Source: Amphibalanus amphitrite
Taxonomy: Eukaryota; Arthropoda; Thecostraca; Balanomorpha; Balanidae
Direction of reading: 5' to 3'
Assembly: GCF_019059575.1 (NCBI RefSeq)
Contig: NW_024881502.1
Span: 1,876,501 to 1,940,500, forward strand
DNA: 64,000 nt
Below the pieces are notes generated by a model. The model was not told where the DNA came from. It searched no databases and saw nothing but the letters and a program-made list of their open reading frames with translations. This document shows, in pieces, positions 8,174-21,120 of this stretch; positions within the stretch are counted from its first letter, which is position 1; every line of letters begins with the position of its first letter. A program made the position numbers and the translations under genes.

Positions 8174-11100
8174 ATGGTGAATGTGCAGGGCCTCACAAGA
8201 AATAAACTTCTTGAGCTTGAAGAACTTTTGAAAACAAGCTGTGATATACTGTGTCTTACAGAAACACAACAAAAATTTGAAAAGTATGAAGTTTCTGTAG
8301 GTGTTACAATGATTGAGAGTATGAGAGAGATGAGGGATAAGAAGGGAGGGGGACTCCGGATAATGTTCCAAACTAAGCAAGGGACAAGTGTTGCAAAACA
8401 AAGAACGTGTAGCACAGACATTTTGCATGCAGTCATGGAATTAGGGTGTTTTAAGTTGCACATCATCCTTGTATATCTGTCTGTAAGGAAATCTGCTGAA
8501 GACTGTGAGAGGAATAAAAACATGAAAGCTGAAATTGATAACATAATTGAAACAATTATGGCAAAAGATGAGGCTCTATTGTTGTTCGGAGACATGAACG
8601 GACACATTGGACAGCTTGGCTATCAAAGAGAAGATGAAAATGGGAGAATTGTCTTAGACTGGACAAATAAATCATCACTGATACTGCTAAACCTAGAAGA
8701 ATTTTGCCAAGGTACATATACATGGTCAAGGCAGGACCAAAATAGTGCAATCGACTATGTCCTCGCAAATAAGAGGTGCTATCAGCGTATTGAGAGCATG
8801 ACAATTGATGAAGAGAGGGAGCTTTTTGACCTCTCAGATCACCATATGATCTCGGTCAGAATGGAAATACCCACAAGAAACCAAAGCTTTAATAAGGGAA
8901 CGACAAGTGTCAGAGAATTCTGGAAGGTAGATGCTGGCTCATTGGAACTCTTCGGAGAAGAGATGCAGAGAAGGCTCCGAAATGAGAACATAACAAACAT
9001 AGAGGAGCTCAATGGCCTGATGACAGAAGTGGCCAACAGCAAGTTAAAAGCAACATACCGCAAGAAAAGCCTGATAGGGCAACAGGTGAAAGAAAAGCCA
9101 TGGGTCACAGATAAAATCAGGGAAGCTATCAAGAAACGCAGGGCCATAAACCGGGAAAAACGAAACACCAAAGACAAAGATCAAGAGAAGCTGCTCAATG
9201 AACAGTATAAAATACAGAAAAAGAAGGTCCAGGAAATGGTGAAAGAGGCTGTGACAAAATCAGAAAAGAAGACAACTGAAGAAATCAGGAACAGTGCTAA
9301 CAAGAGCAAGTCAATGTTTGAAAACATTGACAAACTAAGGAAGAAGGAGAGAAACCAAGAAGACATCCAACTGTATGACAATGAAGGCAAGAAACTGGAA
9401 CCAGAAGTGGAAGAAGAGGAGTTGGTGAAATTCTGGAAAACCGTGTACCAGCAGCACTCAAACGAGATCAGTAAAATATGGAACAGTGATGTGAAGAAGG
9501 AATATGAAGAAGGTATGAGGAGAACTGTGCACGAGGGACCCCACTTCCCGAGACACATGAGAGAGTTGATGGATATGGCTCTCCCTGTGAGACAGGAAAT
9601 ATCACAGATGAACCCCACACAGATTGAAGTAGAAGATGTGAAAAAAGCAGTATCCGGACTGAAGAACAAAACTGCACCAGGACCAGACTTGCTCAAACCG
9701 GAACTATACAAAGCACTCGTAATGACGAAGGAAGGCCTAGATACCCTAACAAGCTGTCTACAACAGCAACTGGATGCCGACTCGAAGCAAGCCAGATTCG
9801 TGGAAGACGTCGAAGACTAAAATGATCCCCAAGATCAAGAAACCCACTGCAAAAGACTTGCGTCCCATAGCGTTGACAAACATATCATACAAGCTGTTCA
9901 TGAGTATTCTGAAGGATAAAATTGAGAGTCACTTAAAGTATAATGATGAAATGCTAGAGATACAAGCAGGTTTCATGTGGGGGGAAGGTTGAAGACAATT
10001 TATTCCTATTGCGTTACTGCGTTGAAGACAGCTTTCGCAGGAAAAAGCCATTGTTTGTGACAGCCATTGACTATTCGAAGGCCTTCGATTCGGTTAATAG
10101 AGCTGAAATGGTAGAAGCCCTGAAGTTCTACAAGATCGACTCCAAAATCATTGATGCTACGACGCAAATCTACCAGGGAGACTCAACGAAAATCAAGCTC
10201 AATGACAGGACTGAAGCAGTCATCGACGTCACATCAGGAATACGACAAGGATGCAATGGGTCAACGACAAGCTTCAAGATTGTAACATACCTTATCGCCA
10301 AAGCTCTGACAGATACGGGACTGGGCTTCAAAAATGATATTGTCCGAATCCCAGTGTTGTTCTTTGCTGACGACGGACTCGTCCTAACTGAGACTTTACA
10401 GGAGACAGAGCACCTAGTGACAACGCTGGCGGACATCAGTGGCAAGTTCGGTTTGAAGATAAACAAAGACAAGAGCGCGGTCATCATCTACAATTGTCAG
10501 GAGCAACCCAAGGTCATCGCAGACATCCCTGTGGTTCAACAGATCAAGTACCTGGGAGTTTGTGTCACAAACAAGAAAAGGCTCTTCAAGGAACACATCA
10601 ACGTAATGCACCAGAAGTCCCAAAAGCTGGCCAACATGACCTACGGAATAACGCAAAAATGCTGCAACAAGCTGATGATTGGCAAGTGCTATTGGAAATG
10701 TCTGTCGCTCCCTTCGTTTCTTCATGGGGCGAGCATCCTGAGCCTTACGGACGCAGACATCAAGAAGCTCCAAGTATGTGAGAATGGAGTGTTCAGACAA
10801 ATTCTGGGAGCACCGAGATACACGCCGATCTGTACGCTCAGAGGTGAGGTGGGAACCTCCCTGATGAAGACCAGGATCATGGAAGGGCACTTGCGCACTT
10901 GCAGTTCCTGAGAGGCGCGATGCAAGGAAGCAACGACCTCATCAGAAGGATCGCCAGAGCAGAGCTAGAAGTGCGGAAAAGTACATGGGCGAAGACAACG
11001 AAACGGTACCTGGAAGCTGTGGGATTAAATGCTGCAGAACTGGAGAGGATGAACAAGTCTACCTTGAAGAAACGCCTGAAAGAGTGGGATGACAAACAGT

Positions 11101-11540
11101 GGAAAGAAGAGCTCGAGGCCAAGTCCAGTATAATGGTATACCGATCTGCCAAAACAGCCATTAAAGAAGATCCGATCTACGATAACACAGCATCGTCAAT
11201 CATACTCTTCCAGGCCAGATCCAACACGCTCCCGCTGGAGACTAGGAAGAGACACACTGGCGAAGAAACCACGTGTCTCCTGTGTGGAGATGGGGAGGAA
11301 GACCAGCACCACTTCCTGCTTGAGTGCACCAAACTCGCAGAAGAACGGCTCAAGATGACTTCACTCCAACGCCCACACCAAGAAGACCAACTAGAAGTCC
11401 TGAAGACATTCCTCTTCAATGAAAGCACGGAAGAGATGGAGAAGAACAAGGAGGGACTCTACAAGCTCTGGAGACTGAGGAAGAGGAAACTGGTGACCGT
11501 GACGGATGGTGAGCAGAGGACTGGAGCGGACAGAAGCTGA
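8174..11540 (+). pseudogene. LINE ORF2: endonuclease-reverse transcriptase with three frameshifts
   Basis: The first frame (8174-9820) holds an AP-like endonuclease: NVQGLTRNKLLELEELL, LCLTET, LLLFGDMNGHIG, AIDYVLAN and DLSDHHMISV. A basic linker and the RT start follow. Frame changes near 9790, 9990 and 10900 split the RT. The fragments carry LRPIALTNISYKLF, AIDYSKAFDSVNR, SGIRQGCN and FFADDGLVL; FADD (10363-10374) replaces the usual YADD. The last frame (10899-11540) ends in a CLLCGDGEEDQHHFLLEC zinc knuckle. ORF2 nicks target DNA and primes reverse transcription. Three frameshifts make this copy inactive, although the motifs are well kept, so decay is fairly recent. Confidence 0.85.
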
Positions 11541-11840
11541 CTTGTCTAATTCTGTCCAGGTTACATCCTAACCATATCCCAGAAACCTCCCACCACCCGA
11601 CGCGCGTTTATAGGGCTACCGATGCAACCGGTGACAGCCCGACCACATCATCAGCAAGGCTTCTGTGGGACTTCCTAAAACTTCACATCATACAGCGCTG
11701 CTAATTGGATTGCAAGTCCCTCCCAGGGCACTAAAGAGTCGGGTACTCCAAAGTTTTTCCTAGTATATACTAGAATCATACTATATCATCTAGAAAAACA
11801 ACTAGAACTGAGAGGTTACAACTATATACCGAAAAATATC

Positions 11841-12469
11841 CCAGGATATGGCTGCGCTCAAGCGCGGCGCAGCTGGCGCTCGCGTTTCGATACATTGCGC
11901 GTAATTATTTATACACAATGCGGCCTATGGTTTCGCACGGGGTGTTCATTGGTGTTCTCTCTTCATGTAAAGACTTTAGAATTGTGCTAACTAAGTATCA
12001 ATAACTATCGTATGCATAAAAATCAGCTCTTCATCATGCATGGCAAAGTCTGAAAGGGCTTTCTGGGCAGTCGTGTGCAAATCTGCAAACTGCTGATTGC
12101 TGGGCTTGAATTTTGATTTGGATGATGGGCCTCATGCTTTGTCATTCTCTCACTGTTACTTAACAATGTGCTTAAAAAAAAGGTTCAGTGAATTTTATCA
12201 AAGGACACCTGAAGACATCTTTCGATTTAACTTGAGCACAGTTAGTATAATTGTATTGCAAGGAGTGTTTACGCCAGCTTTATCTTGCTCTACTTGCAAT
12301 GGTAGCTTACGAACAATATTTGTGTATTTGTCTTTTCTATTTTGGTCGTTTGTATGCATTTTTAGAGCTCTGACAGGCTGACGAAGGAAGACTGAAGTCT
12401 TCCAAAAGCTATCATTACTAAGAAATAAAGCTGGTCTTTTGAACAAACTTAATATCTGTCAACAATAAC
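11841..12469. other. No recognisable feature
   Basis: Between the two LINEs, past the probable 3' UTR, I see only a short G/C palindrome near 11865 (CGCGGCGCAGC context) and an AATAAA at about 12423. No coding potential was recognised. Confidence 0.4.
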
Positions 12470-12633
12470 TGTCTTTTTTTTTAGACCGTCCCGCAGTTTT
12501 TTTTTTCACTTTATTTACACATGCGAAGCACAGCACATCACTAAAACATATCTTGATATTACATGTGTCGCCTGCCTGCAACACATTACACAACCCATAA
12601 TCATATGTTGATCGAACCAGTCGACCGTAAGCG

Positions 12634-15600
12634 TTATATCGCTATACCATTTTCAACATAAATACATCGCCATTTGGCAGCAAAATGTTTCATTCGATTT
12701 TCTCTCAAAGCGATTATTCTCTCTGCCTCATAAAACTGTTCTACCTGTGATTTCAACTGCGCCATCACGAGTGTCCTACCATCCCTACGCTGGACATGTA
12801 TGTAACGCTTCGTTAACAGAATGATGACATTAATGACACATGGCACCTGCGTTGCACCGAACAACACGGAACGAGCATCGCACGGAACATGTGCAGGTCG
12901 TATTCTCGAGTTCATATTACGAAATAGCCTAATCCAAAGGGCGTGCACAGGTGGACAATTGTATAAATGATGTACGAGAGTATCGGATTCTCCACAATAG
13001 TCACAACTCTGCGTGTCTATGACTCGTCTGACGTGCAAAAAGCGTTTAGTTGGCAAATATCTGTGCAACACCTGAAACTGAAAGGACTGAAGTTGGGTGG
13101 AAGCGCAACACGTGTATGGAATCTTAAGGTATGTGGCCCAAGCTTCTGGGGCTAGATGCTCGGCTTCCCACTTTATTAGAGACTTTGGTTTTTGACTTGT
13201 CAAACCTAAAAGATATAACTCTTTTGTCCTTAAATTTACGATCCGCTTTACTTTTGATCCTATCCGGCAGCAAATAGCAGCCCCTCTCATCTGTCCTACA
13301 TCAAGAAAGTCTCCAGGTCGCCGTAAATATAACTTCCAATCAGAAGGGATAGCCCTTATTAAAGGAAATAGTTCACTTTCACGAAATTATTTTTTTTGCA
13401 ATGGATTTGTGATTTTTTATGTTCAAAATGATCAGCAAAGAAAATAAAACCTTTTTACAACAAAAGATTATTTTCTATATTTTTGATATAGGAAGAACTT
13501 TTCAGTTTCTGTAAGGCACACGCGATCCAGTATGAAAAGAGCATGGGTCCCGAAAATTCTTCAGAAACTGAAAATTATCGCGGCCACCGGCATTTGGGCG
13601 ATCTGCTCGTGCTTTTGTTACTGGAGCGCCTCACTGGAGCGAATTTCTCTAGAGTTCTCGTAGATAATTACTCTAGTTTCTTAAGAATTTTCGGGACCCA
13701 TGCTCGTTTCATACTGGATGCGAATATATGCAAGGCACACATCCTCAACGCAAGACACATTTTTCGGGACGAGAAATAGAATATCTTTGCCTAGGGTGAT
13801 CGTTGGGCTGTAAAAGCTCCTGATTTATGCTCATCTCAGCCCAAGCTACGGAACTGCTATTCCAGTTCAAAACCCATGTTAAAATGTGAACTATTTCCTT
13901 TAATCCTTGATACAGAAGGCTGTTCACTCTAAAGTTGTATTTCTCGCAAAATTCCGCGTATGTCATTAACTGTCCCTGGGTTGCAAGCAAGTCGTTAATG
14001 AATATTATTCCTTTCTGATACATTCGAGGGAAGAACACAGGACTGTTATCCATCAATATTTTTTCATTATACCACAAAATCTCTTCTCGAACTGTTTCGT
14101 TAGAACCGGGGCAGGGTTTGTGGAACAACTTCTTGAATTTCCGGAGCAAATCTTTGTGAAAGTCGCTGAGTCTACATCTTTCCAAGACCTGTTCATTGAA
14201 TCTAGTTCTGAAAAAAGTGTTGACCGTAAACGGGGCAATGCGAGATCGGAATATATCACCAGATCTCGATTCATGTCCCAGTAAGCGCACCACCCAACTT
14301 AATCTAAGCGCGTTGTGTAAATGATGTTGCACCCAGTCCACCTTCTTCCACCGTTTGGTAGAGCACATCTCGAGAGACTTTCGGCGGACGGCCGCGCCAG
14401 ATGAATTTCATGATGAGGCTCTGAATCCTGCACAATGTCTGTTGCGGAATTACCAAAGATGCCAACACATAGTTCAGTTTTGATACCGCAAGGCTCTTGG
14501 CAACGGTTATTCTCCCTTTTATGCTCAAATGCCTTTCAGACCACATATTTAGCACTATCCTAATGCTATTCAATATAGGTTCGAGATTGTCATCTAAGCA
14601 CTGCCGGCTCGCGGAAAACCAGACACCTAAAATCTTAATACTCTCTGATGGCACTATACCACACACTGGCTGCATCAAATCCTGACAAGGTCCAAGACGC
14701 ATAATTTTAGTCTTGTTTAGGTTCAATTCTAACCCAGAAACTTCCGAGAACTCTCGCACGATCCGTATCAGCTCGTGAACTGATTCCTCATCCCTTGCGA
14801 AAATCGTAGTATCGTCTGCGTACTGGGTCAACTTCAATTCCACTCCAGATACGGAAATGCCTCTAATTCTATTTGAAGCTCTTATTTTTAAGGCCAACAT
14901 TTCCACAGCTAGCGCAAAAAGCATTCCAGAGAGGGGACATCCCTGCATGATGCCCCGCTTAGGCGAAAACCAGTCCGAGGTAAATCCATTGTTAATAATG
15001 GCAAGCTCAGATTGATTATATAGTAATCGCACCCATCTCATAAAATTGGGCCCAAAATTGAATCGCTCGAGCGTATTGAACATGAAATCATGTTCAAGAG
15101 AATTGAACGCTGCCTTGAAATCAAGGGCACATAAAATTCCAGAACGTCTATCCACTGCTGTGTAGTCGATAACGTCTTGTATAATTCTCAGACTGTCGCG
15201 AATATTCCTGCCTTTAATAAACCCATTTTGATCACGATTCACCAGGACATGAATAACCCTTGCTAGTCGCACTGCAAGCACTTTGGCAATGATTTTATAC
15301 ACTACGTCCAGGAGACAAATTGGCCTTTTATTTTTTAACTGCTTTTGGTCTCCTTTTTTGGGAATCAGTGTAATTAATCCCCTGCGTTGCGTGACAAATA
15401 ATAATCCCGTTTCAAATGAATGATTTATATAATCAGTCACCAGATCTCCTAACTCATCCCAAAAGCAATGGAAGAACTCTTTGGTAAATCCGGAAACTGA
15501 TGGGGCTTTATTTCCTGACATTAAATTTAATGCATTCTTGCATTCTTCCTTTGTCATCATTCCCTCGCATGTTTCTCTATCTAGGTCTGACAGCTGAGGA

Positions 15601-16925
15601 ATGCGGTCTGCAAACTCCAGGTTTCTGTTTGCTGTTTTACAGGAGGAGTGCAAATCTTCAAAGTAAGTTTTGCAGGCGTTCAGGATCCTCCTATCCCCCG
15701 TCACAGTTGAACCATGTTCATCATCTAACACGTATATTGCTCTCTCCGTCGCTTGCTTTTTGCACAGACGCAAGAAATATTTTGATGGTTTTTCTCCTTT
15801 CTCTATCCAATTTGCCTTTGAGAAAAGCATAGCTTTTTTCCCCGCATCCTCTTTTATCGTTTCTAATTCAGATTTGACTCGTTGATATCTCTGTAACGTA
15901 TCCTGCCCGCTTGAACCCAGTTTTTGTTCCAGATTGGATACTACCTCCTCCAACTCCCTCTCCTTAGCTCGCCTGACCTTCGCAAGCTCTTTTCCTTGTT
16001 TAATACAAAGTGCCCTTATATTGCTCAACATTACTTCCAATAGCAATCCCGGGATATTGCAATCCGAATATAGCCCTACTCTATTCTTAGCCTTCCCTAT
16101 CTCCTCCTTTATTGCCTCCTTTAAGCAGTCACTCTCCAATAAGCTATTATTTAGTTTCCAGAACCCAGGACCTCGTTTACCATTAGCTAACTTCATCTGT
16201 AATAGTACGACGCTGTGGTCACTCATGATCCCTGGATCTATTGAACATTTTTCAATTTGTTGCGAGCGGTGTATTCCAGCACTTATTATGAAGTAATCAA
16301 TTCTCGATTGCTGAAGCGGATTTAGTCGCCTCCACGTAAAGCCTGTATTTTTAGGGTTAAGTTGCCTCCATATATCAAGCAAATCAAATTCCTCCATAAT
16401 CTCTTTTAAAACTTCTACCGGACGGTGTGTTCTTCTCTGATTTTTGTCAACATCCAACTCACTTAAATGCACATTTAAATCTCCGGCTATAATAAGGTTT
16501 GACAAGTCATCTTGGTTATCCAAAACATCATCGACATTTGAGAAAAACTCAACCTGCGCTGGCGTTGAATGGGTAGGCGCATAAAGGCCAACTAATTTAA
16601 TAACAGTGTTGGCAAGCTTGATTTGTGCGAAAAGAATCCTCCCCTCCTCGAAGCGTGTGCCACAATCTACCCTTTCTAAAGGATTTGTACAGCGCCGGGG
16701 CGTGAGAATGCATACACCCCTGGAAATGTTGCTACCATGCGAGAATAGTACCTCGCTGCCCCATTCACTTCTCCAAGTTTGCTCGCAATCAGGGGTAGAA
16801 TGTGTTTCCTGAAGCACAGCAAAATAATCTGGGTACCTAACATGAATATGTCTGAAAACTGAACGTCTTTTCTTTCTCTCTCGTAATCCCCTTACGTTCC
16901 AACATATTATTCCGAATGTAGACAC
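12634..16925 (-). pseudogene. L1/Tx1-like ORF2: endonuclease, RT, Cys/His knuckle
   Basis: From 16925 down: an APE-type endonuclease with ICWNVRGLRERKKR, LQETHSTP, LIIAGDLNVHLSELD, RIDYFIIS and SDHSVV. RT follows, with RPICLLDVVYKIIAKVLA, LCALDFKAAFNSLEH, RGIMQGCPLSGMLFAL and YADD at residues 702-705 (14822-14811). A frameshift near 14330 moves the thumb and downstream domain into another frame (14368-13905). After the MITE the C-terminus resumes (13357-12634), with LHRYLPTKRFL and a CDYCGESDTLVHHLYNC knuckle. Removing the MITE and one TTAA restores the L1-type motif LLYQGLIRAIPSDWK across the join. The catalytic motifs look intact; the frameshift is the main lesion besides the MITE. Confidence 0.9.
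13359..13902. mobile_element. TTAA MITE inside LINE ORF2 (536 bp)
   Basis: The element is 13363-13898, flanked by TTAA at 13359-13362 and 13899-13902. The termini are inverted (AGGAAATAGTTCAC at the left, GTGAACTATTTCCT at the right). Deleting it with one TTAA rejoins the LINE ORF2 frame, which independently confirms both boundaries. It also contains a second inverted repeat of about 38 bp (13525-13562 with 13682-13720; GCATGGGTCCCGAAAATTC), so it can fold as a nested hairpin. TTAA duplication is typical of piggyBac and Kolobok elements; the TIR does not decide between them. Confidence 0.9.
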
Positions 16926-17597
16926 TTAGAGCAAATGTGTGGGTAACTCTAGAGGCAGAGTAGAACGGAAAACACGTTTCCGTCGATGTCGACTCAACAT
17001 GATAATGATACAGCACGGTTTACTGCTATTTAACGATGGAGCGTCAAGTAAACAAATATTGAACTTCCTGTCATACTGGCACACTAAACACAACCACACA
17101 TACACTGTATGAAACTCAAACAAAACAACACATTCACACAAGAAAACACGTACACACATGACCTAGACATAGCCATGGGCACACGGCACCATAATGTTAA
17201 AGACCACATTTGTCTCAAACAATGAATCAGCCGTTTGAATGAATCAATGAAACACTTACTCACCCACCGTGAGTTCTGATCGGCAAATCATACCTACACC
17301 GACAAGAGCCGACAAAGAAAACATCCCCCTCCCTCCAGCCAAGTAAAGCAAAATCAAATAAAGGATCTGCCACGTCACGGCCAATCTCACCATCCGTAGG
17401 CTTTCCGCCGCGGCGACACGCGCAGCCCGCCGGGAAGCCGGCGCGCACCCTGACGCCTCGGAACCAGAGGACATCAGCGCACCGCGCTCAGCGGGCCGGC
17501 GAACGACGAACCGCAGCCGTCTCCACGGAGCCGACGGCGCCGACAGGATCCACCAGCGCACCATGACGCTCGTCCGTCACCATTACACCCGCCGAAG

Positions 17598-18626
17598 TCA
17601 ACGAACCACCAACCGCGGCCGCGCCGGCAGCCGCCACAGAACCGGCGGCCGCGGGCCACCGGCCGCCGCGCGCCGGTCAGCGCCGGCCACGGCAGGCGGG
17701 CCGGACAGCGCCGGGCCAGGAGGAGCACGCCGACCCGCCGCCGGGACCAGCTTCCTCCGCAGCTCCGCGATCTGCTCAGGCGACGTGACCCGAACAGGAC
17801 TGGACAGCTGCTGCAGCTTGTAGAAAGGCAGACCGTTTCTAGTGAAGACAGTCCACAGCCGCTTTTCCTTCTTCATGGCCAACAGCTCGCTGAACAGCTC
17901 CCTTTTGGCGCGGGTGAGCGACTCGTTGATAAACAACCGGTGTTCAGCAGGGGTAGAAGAGGAGCTAAGTTTAAGCCTTCCTTCGTACAGCTTATTACGC
18001 AAATCCTTGCTGTAGAAAGAGCAAATGACCGAGTTATCCTTAGCCAAGCGGTGGGTGACAGACAGATCTTCCGCTTTCAGGGGAATGTGTGGAAAGCCGG
18101 ACCTGAGGATATCGAGAGCCTTACCCTGGATGTCCTCTCCTTCACGCCTCGTTCCGAACCGGCGGCTCCACAGGACCAGACTCTTTCCCCGCTCGTTACG
18201 TTCGTTGTCATCCACCTGTTCCGTTAAACCTTCCACTTTCCTTCGGAGAGCTGCCAGTTCATCTTCTTGTTTCTCAATGATTTTGGCCTGTTCAAACATT
18301 TCGCTCTCTATTTTGTTGATAATTTTCTCTTGTGACTCGATCTTTTTTTCAAGGTGCTTTGTCAATGTCGCAAACTGCTTTTCCAAAGCTGATTCAATTG
18401 TCTTTTCAATCACCTCCCTCATATATTGCATCATCTCAGGGCTCAGGGAGGACTTGGACTTGGGAGACTTACGTGTCCTTTGCTTTTTCTCGGTCGCAGG
18501 CAGCATATCCGAAATGGACTGCTGTCTGTGTCGCTTCCCTTGGGCACGGGTCCTCTCTTCTGCCGAACCCGTCTCCGCATCACTGAACATCGAGTCCGTC
18601 AGCTCGTCACCGGTAACGAGCGACAT
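17598..18626 (-). CDS. L1-type ORF1: coiled coil and RRM-like RNA-binding protein
   Basis: I chose the Met at 18626 (MSLVTGDELTDSMFSD) over the upstream Met at 18668. A basic N-terminal stretch (KKQRTRKSPKSKSS) precedes a coiled coil of about 110 residues (EKTIESALEKQFATLTKHL through AALRRKVEGLTEQVDDNE), then an RRM-like/C-terminal domain (SLVLWSRRFG, LSVTHRLAKDN, LYEGRLKL, LFINESLTRAKRELF). This matches the trimeric ORF1p layout of L1/Tx1 elements. The final 70 residues are Pro/Ala/Arg-rich and very G/C-rich, perhaps past a frameshift, since the spacer to ORF2 is unusually long. Confidence 0.8.
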   Translation of the reverse strand: MSLVTGDELTDSMFSDAETGSAEERTRAQGKRHRQQSISDMLPATEKKQRTRKSPKSKSSLSPEMMQYMREVIEKTIESALEKQFATLTKHLEKKIESQEKIINKIESEMFEQAKIIEKQEDELAALRRKVEGLTEQVDDNERNERGKSLVLWSRRFGTRREGEDIQGKALDILRSGFPHIPLKAEDLSVTHRLAKDNSVICSFYSKDLRNKLYEGRLKLSSSSTPAEHRLFINESLTRAKRELFSELLAMKKEKRLWTVFTRNGLPFYKLQQLSSPVRVTSPEQIAELRRKLVPAAGRRAPPGPALSGPPAVAGADRRAAAGGPRPPVLWRLPARPRLVVR

Positions 18627-18849
18627 CTTCCAAGTCCGACAACTTCGAACTTGCCGCTGAAATCGCAAGGTTCACTCGGGGACCTGACTGAGCTCACTTT
18701 TCACCGCACTTCACCTGAGCCCACCGTTCACTACTGCCATGCGCCCCGGCCACACCGTCCCTCAGCCGCACATTCGGACAAACAACCCGAGCGAGGGTAG
18801 CCGGGAGGCGACCCGGACCGTGCGGCGGTCAAGGTCAGACTGAGAAAAT

Positions 18850-20340
18850 TGATTGAAAACGCTGATCAATCGCTATGAAACCTACATATTCGGAAAGAAC
18901 ATTCTTTTCTGACCAATATCCATCCAAAATATTATCGAAAAGTCAATACACTTTTGTGAAAATGACTCAAACAACCGACCGTGTTTTGTTAACGTTACAG
19001 GTATTTTTCGACAAAATCCGATCAACAATAACTGTCCTAGATGAATACCTACCATCAACGTGTAACATCATACTTTGTGTAAGTATCTCGTACAACTGTG
19101 TTGGTGCGATAATGAAATCATAACACATGCATTCTATATCCGGGTGAAAGTGGATAGTATGTAAAAAGTAGCATTTGTTGCCACTTGTTAGTGATAATCA
19201 TGCAACATCTTGTAATTTTAAATTAAGTGAAATAATGTAAAATTTAGTTGATTGAAACTAAACATGGAAGATAATTTTTAGGTCAATTTTTAGTTCTCTT
19301 GCCATTCTTGATATTCCACTTAACTCGTGTACCAGTTTAAAAGTTATTTCAGGGCTTTCACAATAGCCATGTCTTTGTGGTCAATCATCCTCAGAGCAGC
19401 CTGAATCAATTTCATCATCATTACTTCCCTAGCTAAATACCTCTGATCCTTTTTCAGGATAAGACCTGCACCTCGAACCTCGAGTGAATGCTTCCTCAAA
19501 CAAAGCTAACCAAAGGTGCCATCAGCTGTATAAATCAGAACAGGAAGGAAGCTGAGCTTTCAACATAGGCGCCAGCTTGTGTGAACTTGTGGCTTTCAGG
19601 GTTTGCACCGCCCACCCAGTGCTCATTTCCGTAAACATCAAAAATGTGTGACCACAAAGGGAAACCCTTATGAAGGTAACATCTCTCGACCTTATAGATT
19701 CTAAGATCCCCTTAACATTCAACTACCCAAGATTAACTGGTCACTTAAATAACCGTGCATTACTCCTCTGATAATGTTTGTCATGTTTTCAGATAGGTAC
19801 ACGTTCTTTCATCCTGATTTTTGAAACATAAGTACCACCTGAATTTGTTTTTATTGCAAGTGTGATTCATGTAATTTCATCTTAATGTGTTCCCAGATGG
19901 AAGATCCTGCTCGCAGCTATGCCTCATTGCCTACCATGGCTAAAACTTTTTTGAGAGGGTTACCATAGTGTTCTCCGTCTTATGTGTTGAGGATGAGCTG
20001 TATCTTGTGATCAATGTTTAACTTTAGTGTAACACCGTGACATCTTTCAATGCCAAAGTTTATTTGTAAAGAGCCAAAGTTAATTTGCATTGGAACGAGC
20101 GGTAATGTGATGTGTGGAACATGTAATTTGCACGATTGGGAACCACTTACTCTGTAACCCAAAGTTAGATGTTTACATATATGAGAATGTTCAGTGTTCA
20201 TCGTCGATAGATAATAAAAGCATTAGCATACCAGTATATGGATTGTCGGTGGTCGTCCAACATAGTATCAGAGCTGCAATTTTGACACCATCGTGTTCGT
20301 CGTGCTCAGCCACGTCGAATGATATGCTTTTTGTATGGGT
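18850..20340. other. No recognisable feature
   Basis: A/T-rich sequence of about 1.5 kb with only short chance ORFs, no terminal repeats and no coding motif that I recognise. It may be old unique sequence. Confidence 0.5.
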
Positions 20341-21120
20341 GAGGTCAATTTAGGATGTTCCAAGGTCAAGTCAGGTCATGACCTCATGATTAGGTCAAGT
20401 TGCACATGATTCAATTCGGCAGGTCTTTCTGAGTCCATTCATGTCTTTTCCGTCTAAGATCACTGTCAGCGCCAAAACAACTCTTTATTCCCCCTTTGGC
20501 TTATAGGTAATGGTCAGATCACCTGACCGACCTGACCTTACGTGACCCTTAGGGGAAATCCGAAGCTAACAACTTTTGAAAATTAGGGAGTTTGATCAGT
20601 TCTGCAAGTTTCATCTACCTGTGATAGATCTCCTTGCATTGATGGAGTTACGATGTTGCGACGTCTTTGAGACGGTGCAGAGGTTAACTTATGACGCCAT
20701 AGGTCAGTGACCTGACCTGACCTGAAAATGAGGTTGGTGCCACAAAATCCGGCTTGAATCAAAGGTCAGGTATACCAGCTTACAACTCTCCATCACCAGC
20801 GCGCTTACCCCTACTTTGCATTGCAGCCATGGTTTGCCGCACATTTACGATAAAAGTTTTGATCTGTCCGAGATTCGAACACAGGACCTTCGGATGTGTC
20901 AAAAACATGGGGTCATATATGGACGAATATCTCGAAAACGGTTGGATGGGCTTGAACTTTTCGTCCCAAAAATGGAAATAAAAATGTTGTAGCTATCCTT
21001 TAACATACCTTATACGTGGCTGCCCACATTACGAGACCTTGAAAACCGAGCGCAAAAAAGTCTCATTTTAACACGCAACCCTATGGGCTAGTAGGAAAAG
21101 TCACGCCCATGCTGCCATAT
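20341..21120. repeat. AGGTCA/TGACCT-rich repeat remnant
   Basis: Many AGGTCA and TGACCT hexamers occur between 20341 and 20770. The stretch 20650-20770 resembles 50225-50360: both hold a GCAGAGGTNA-type motif, then a TGACCT cluster, then a GGCTTGAATCAAA or GGACTTGAATCAAA motif. It is therefore an old member of a dispersed repeat related to the TTAA MITEs. I see no TTAA-bounded ends. Confidence 0.45.

Larger units (their letters stand above)
6870..11840 (+). mobile_element. CR1/L2-like LINE, nearly full length, frameshifted
   Basis: A PHD-type ORF1 (6898-8112) is followed after 61 nt by an ORF2 with endonuclease, reverse transcriptase and C-terminal zinc knuckle (8174-11540), then about 300 bp of possible 3' UTR. 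A PHD finger in ORF1 is typical of the CR1/Jockey superclade. I saw no terminal microsatellite or poly(A), so the 3' boundary is approximate, and the 5' junction with the RT fragment is also uncertain. Confidence 0.75.
12470..18840 (-). mobile_element. L1/Tx1-like LINE, minus strand, nearly full length
   Basis: Read on the minus strand: a short 5' UTR (18840-18627), ORF1 (18626-17598), a 670-bp spacer, ORF2 (16925-12634, broken) and a 3' UTR ending in T-runs at 12497-12506 and 12474-12482, which are the A-tail on the coding strand. ORF2 is cut by a TTAA MITE at 13363-13898 and by a frameshift near 14330. The spacer between the ORFs is long and mostly noncoding. Confidence 0.85.

Noticed and set aside
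20865-20900. tRNA T-arm-like GATTCGAAC
   Set aside because: No box A at the expected distance and no cloverleaf.
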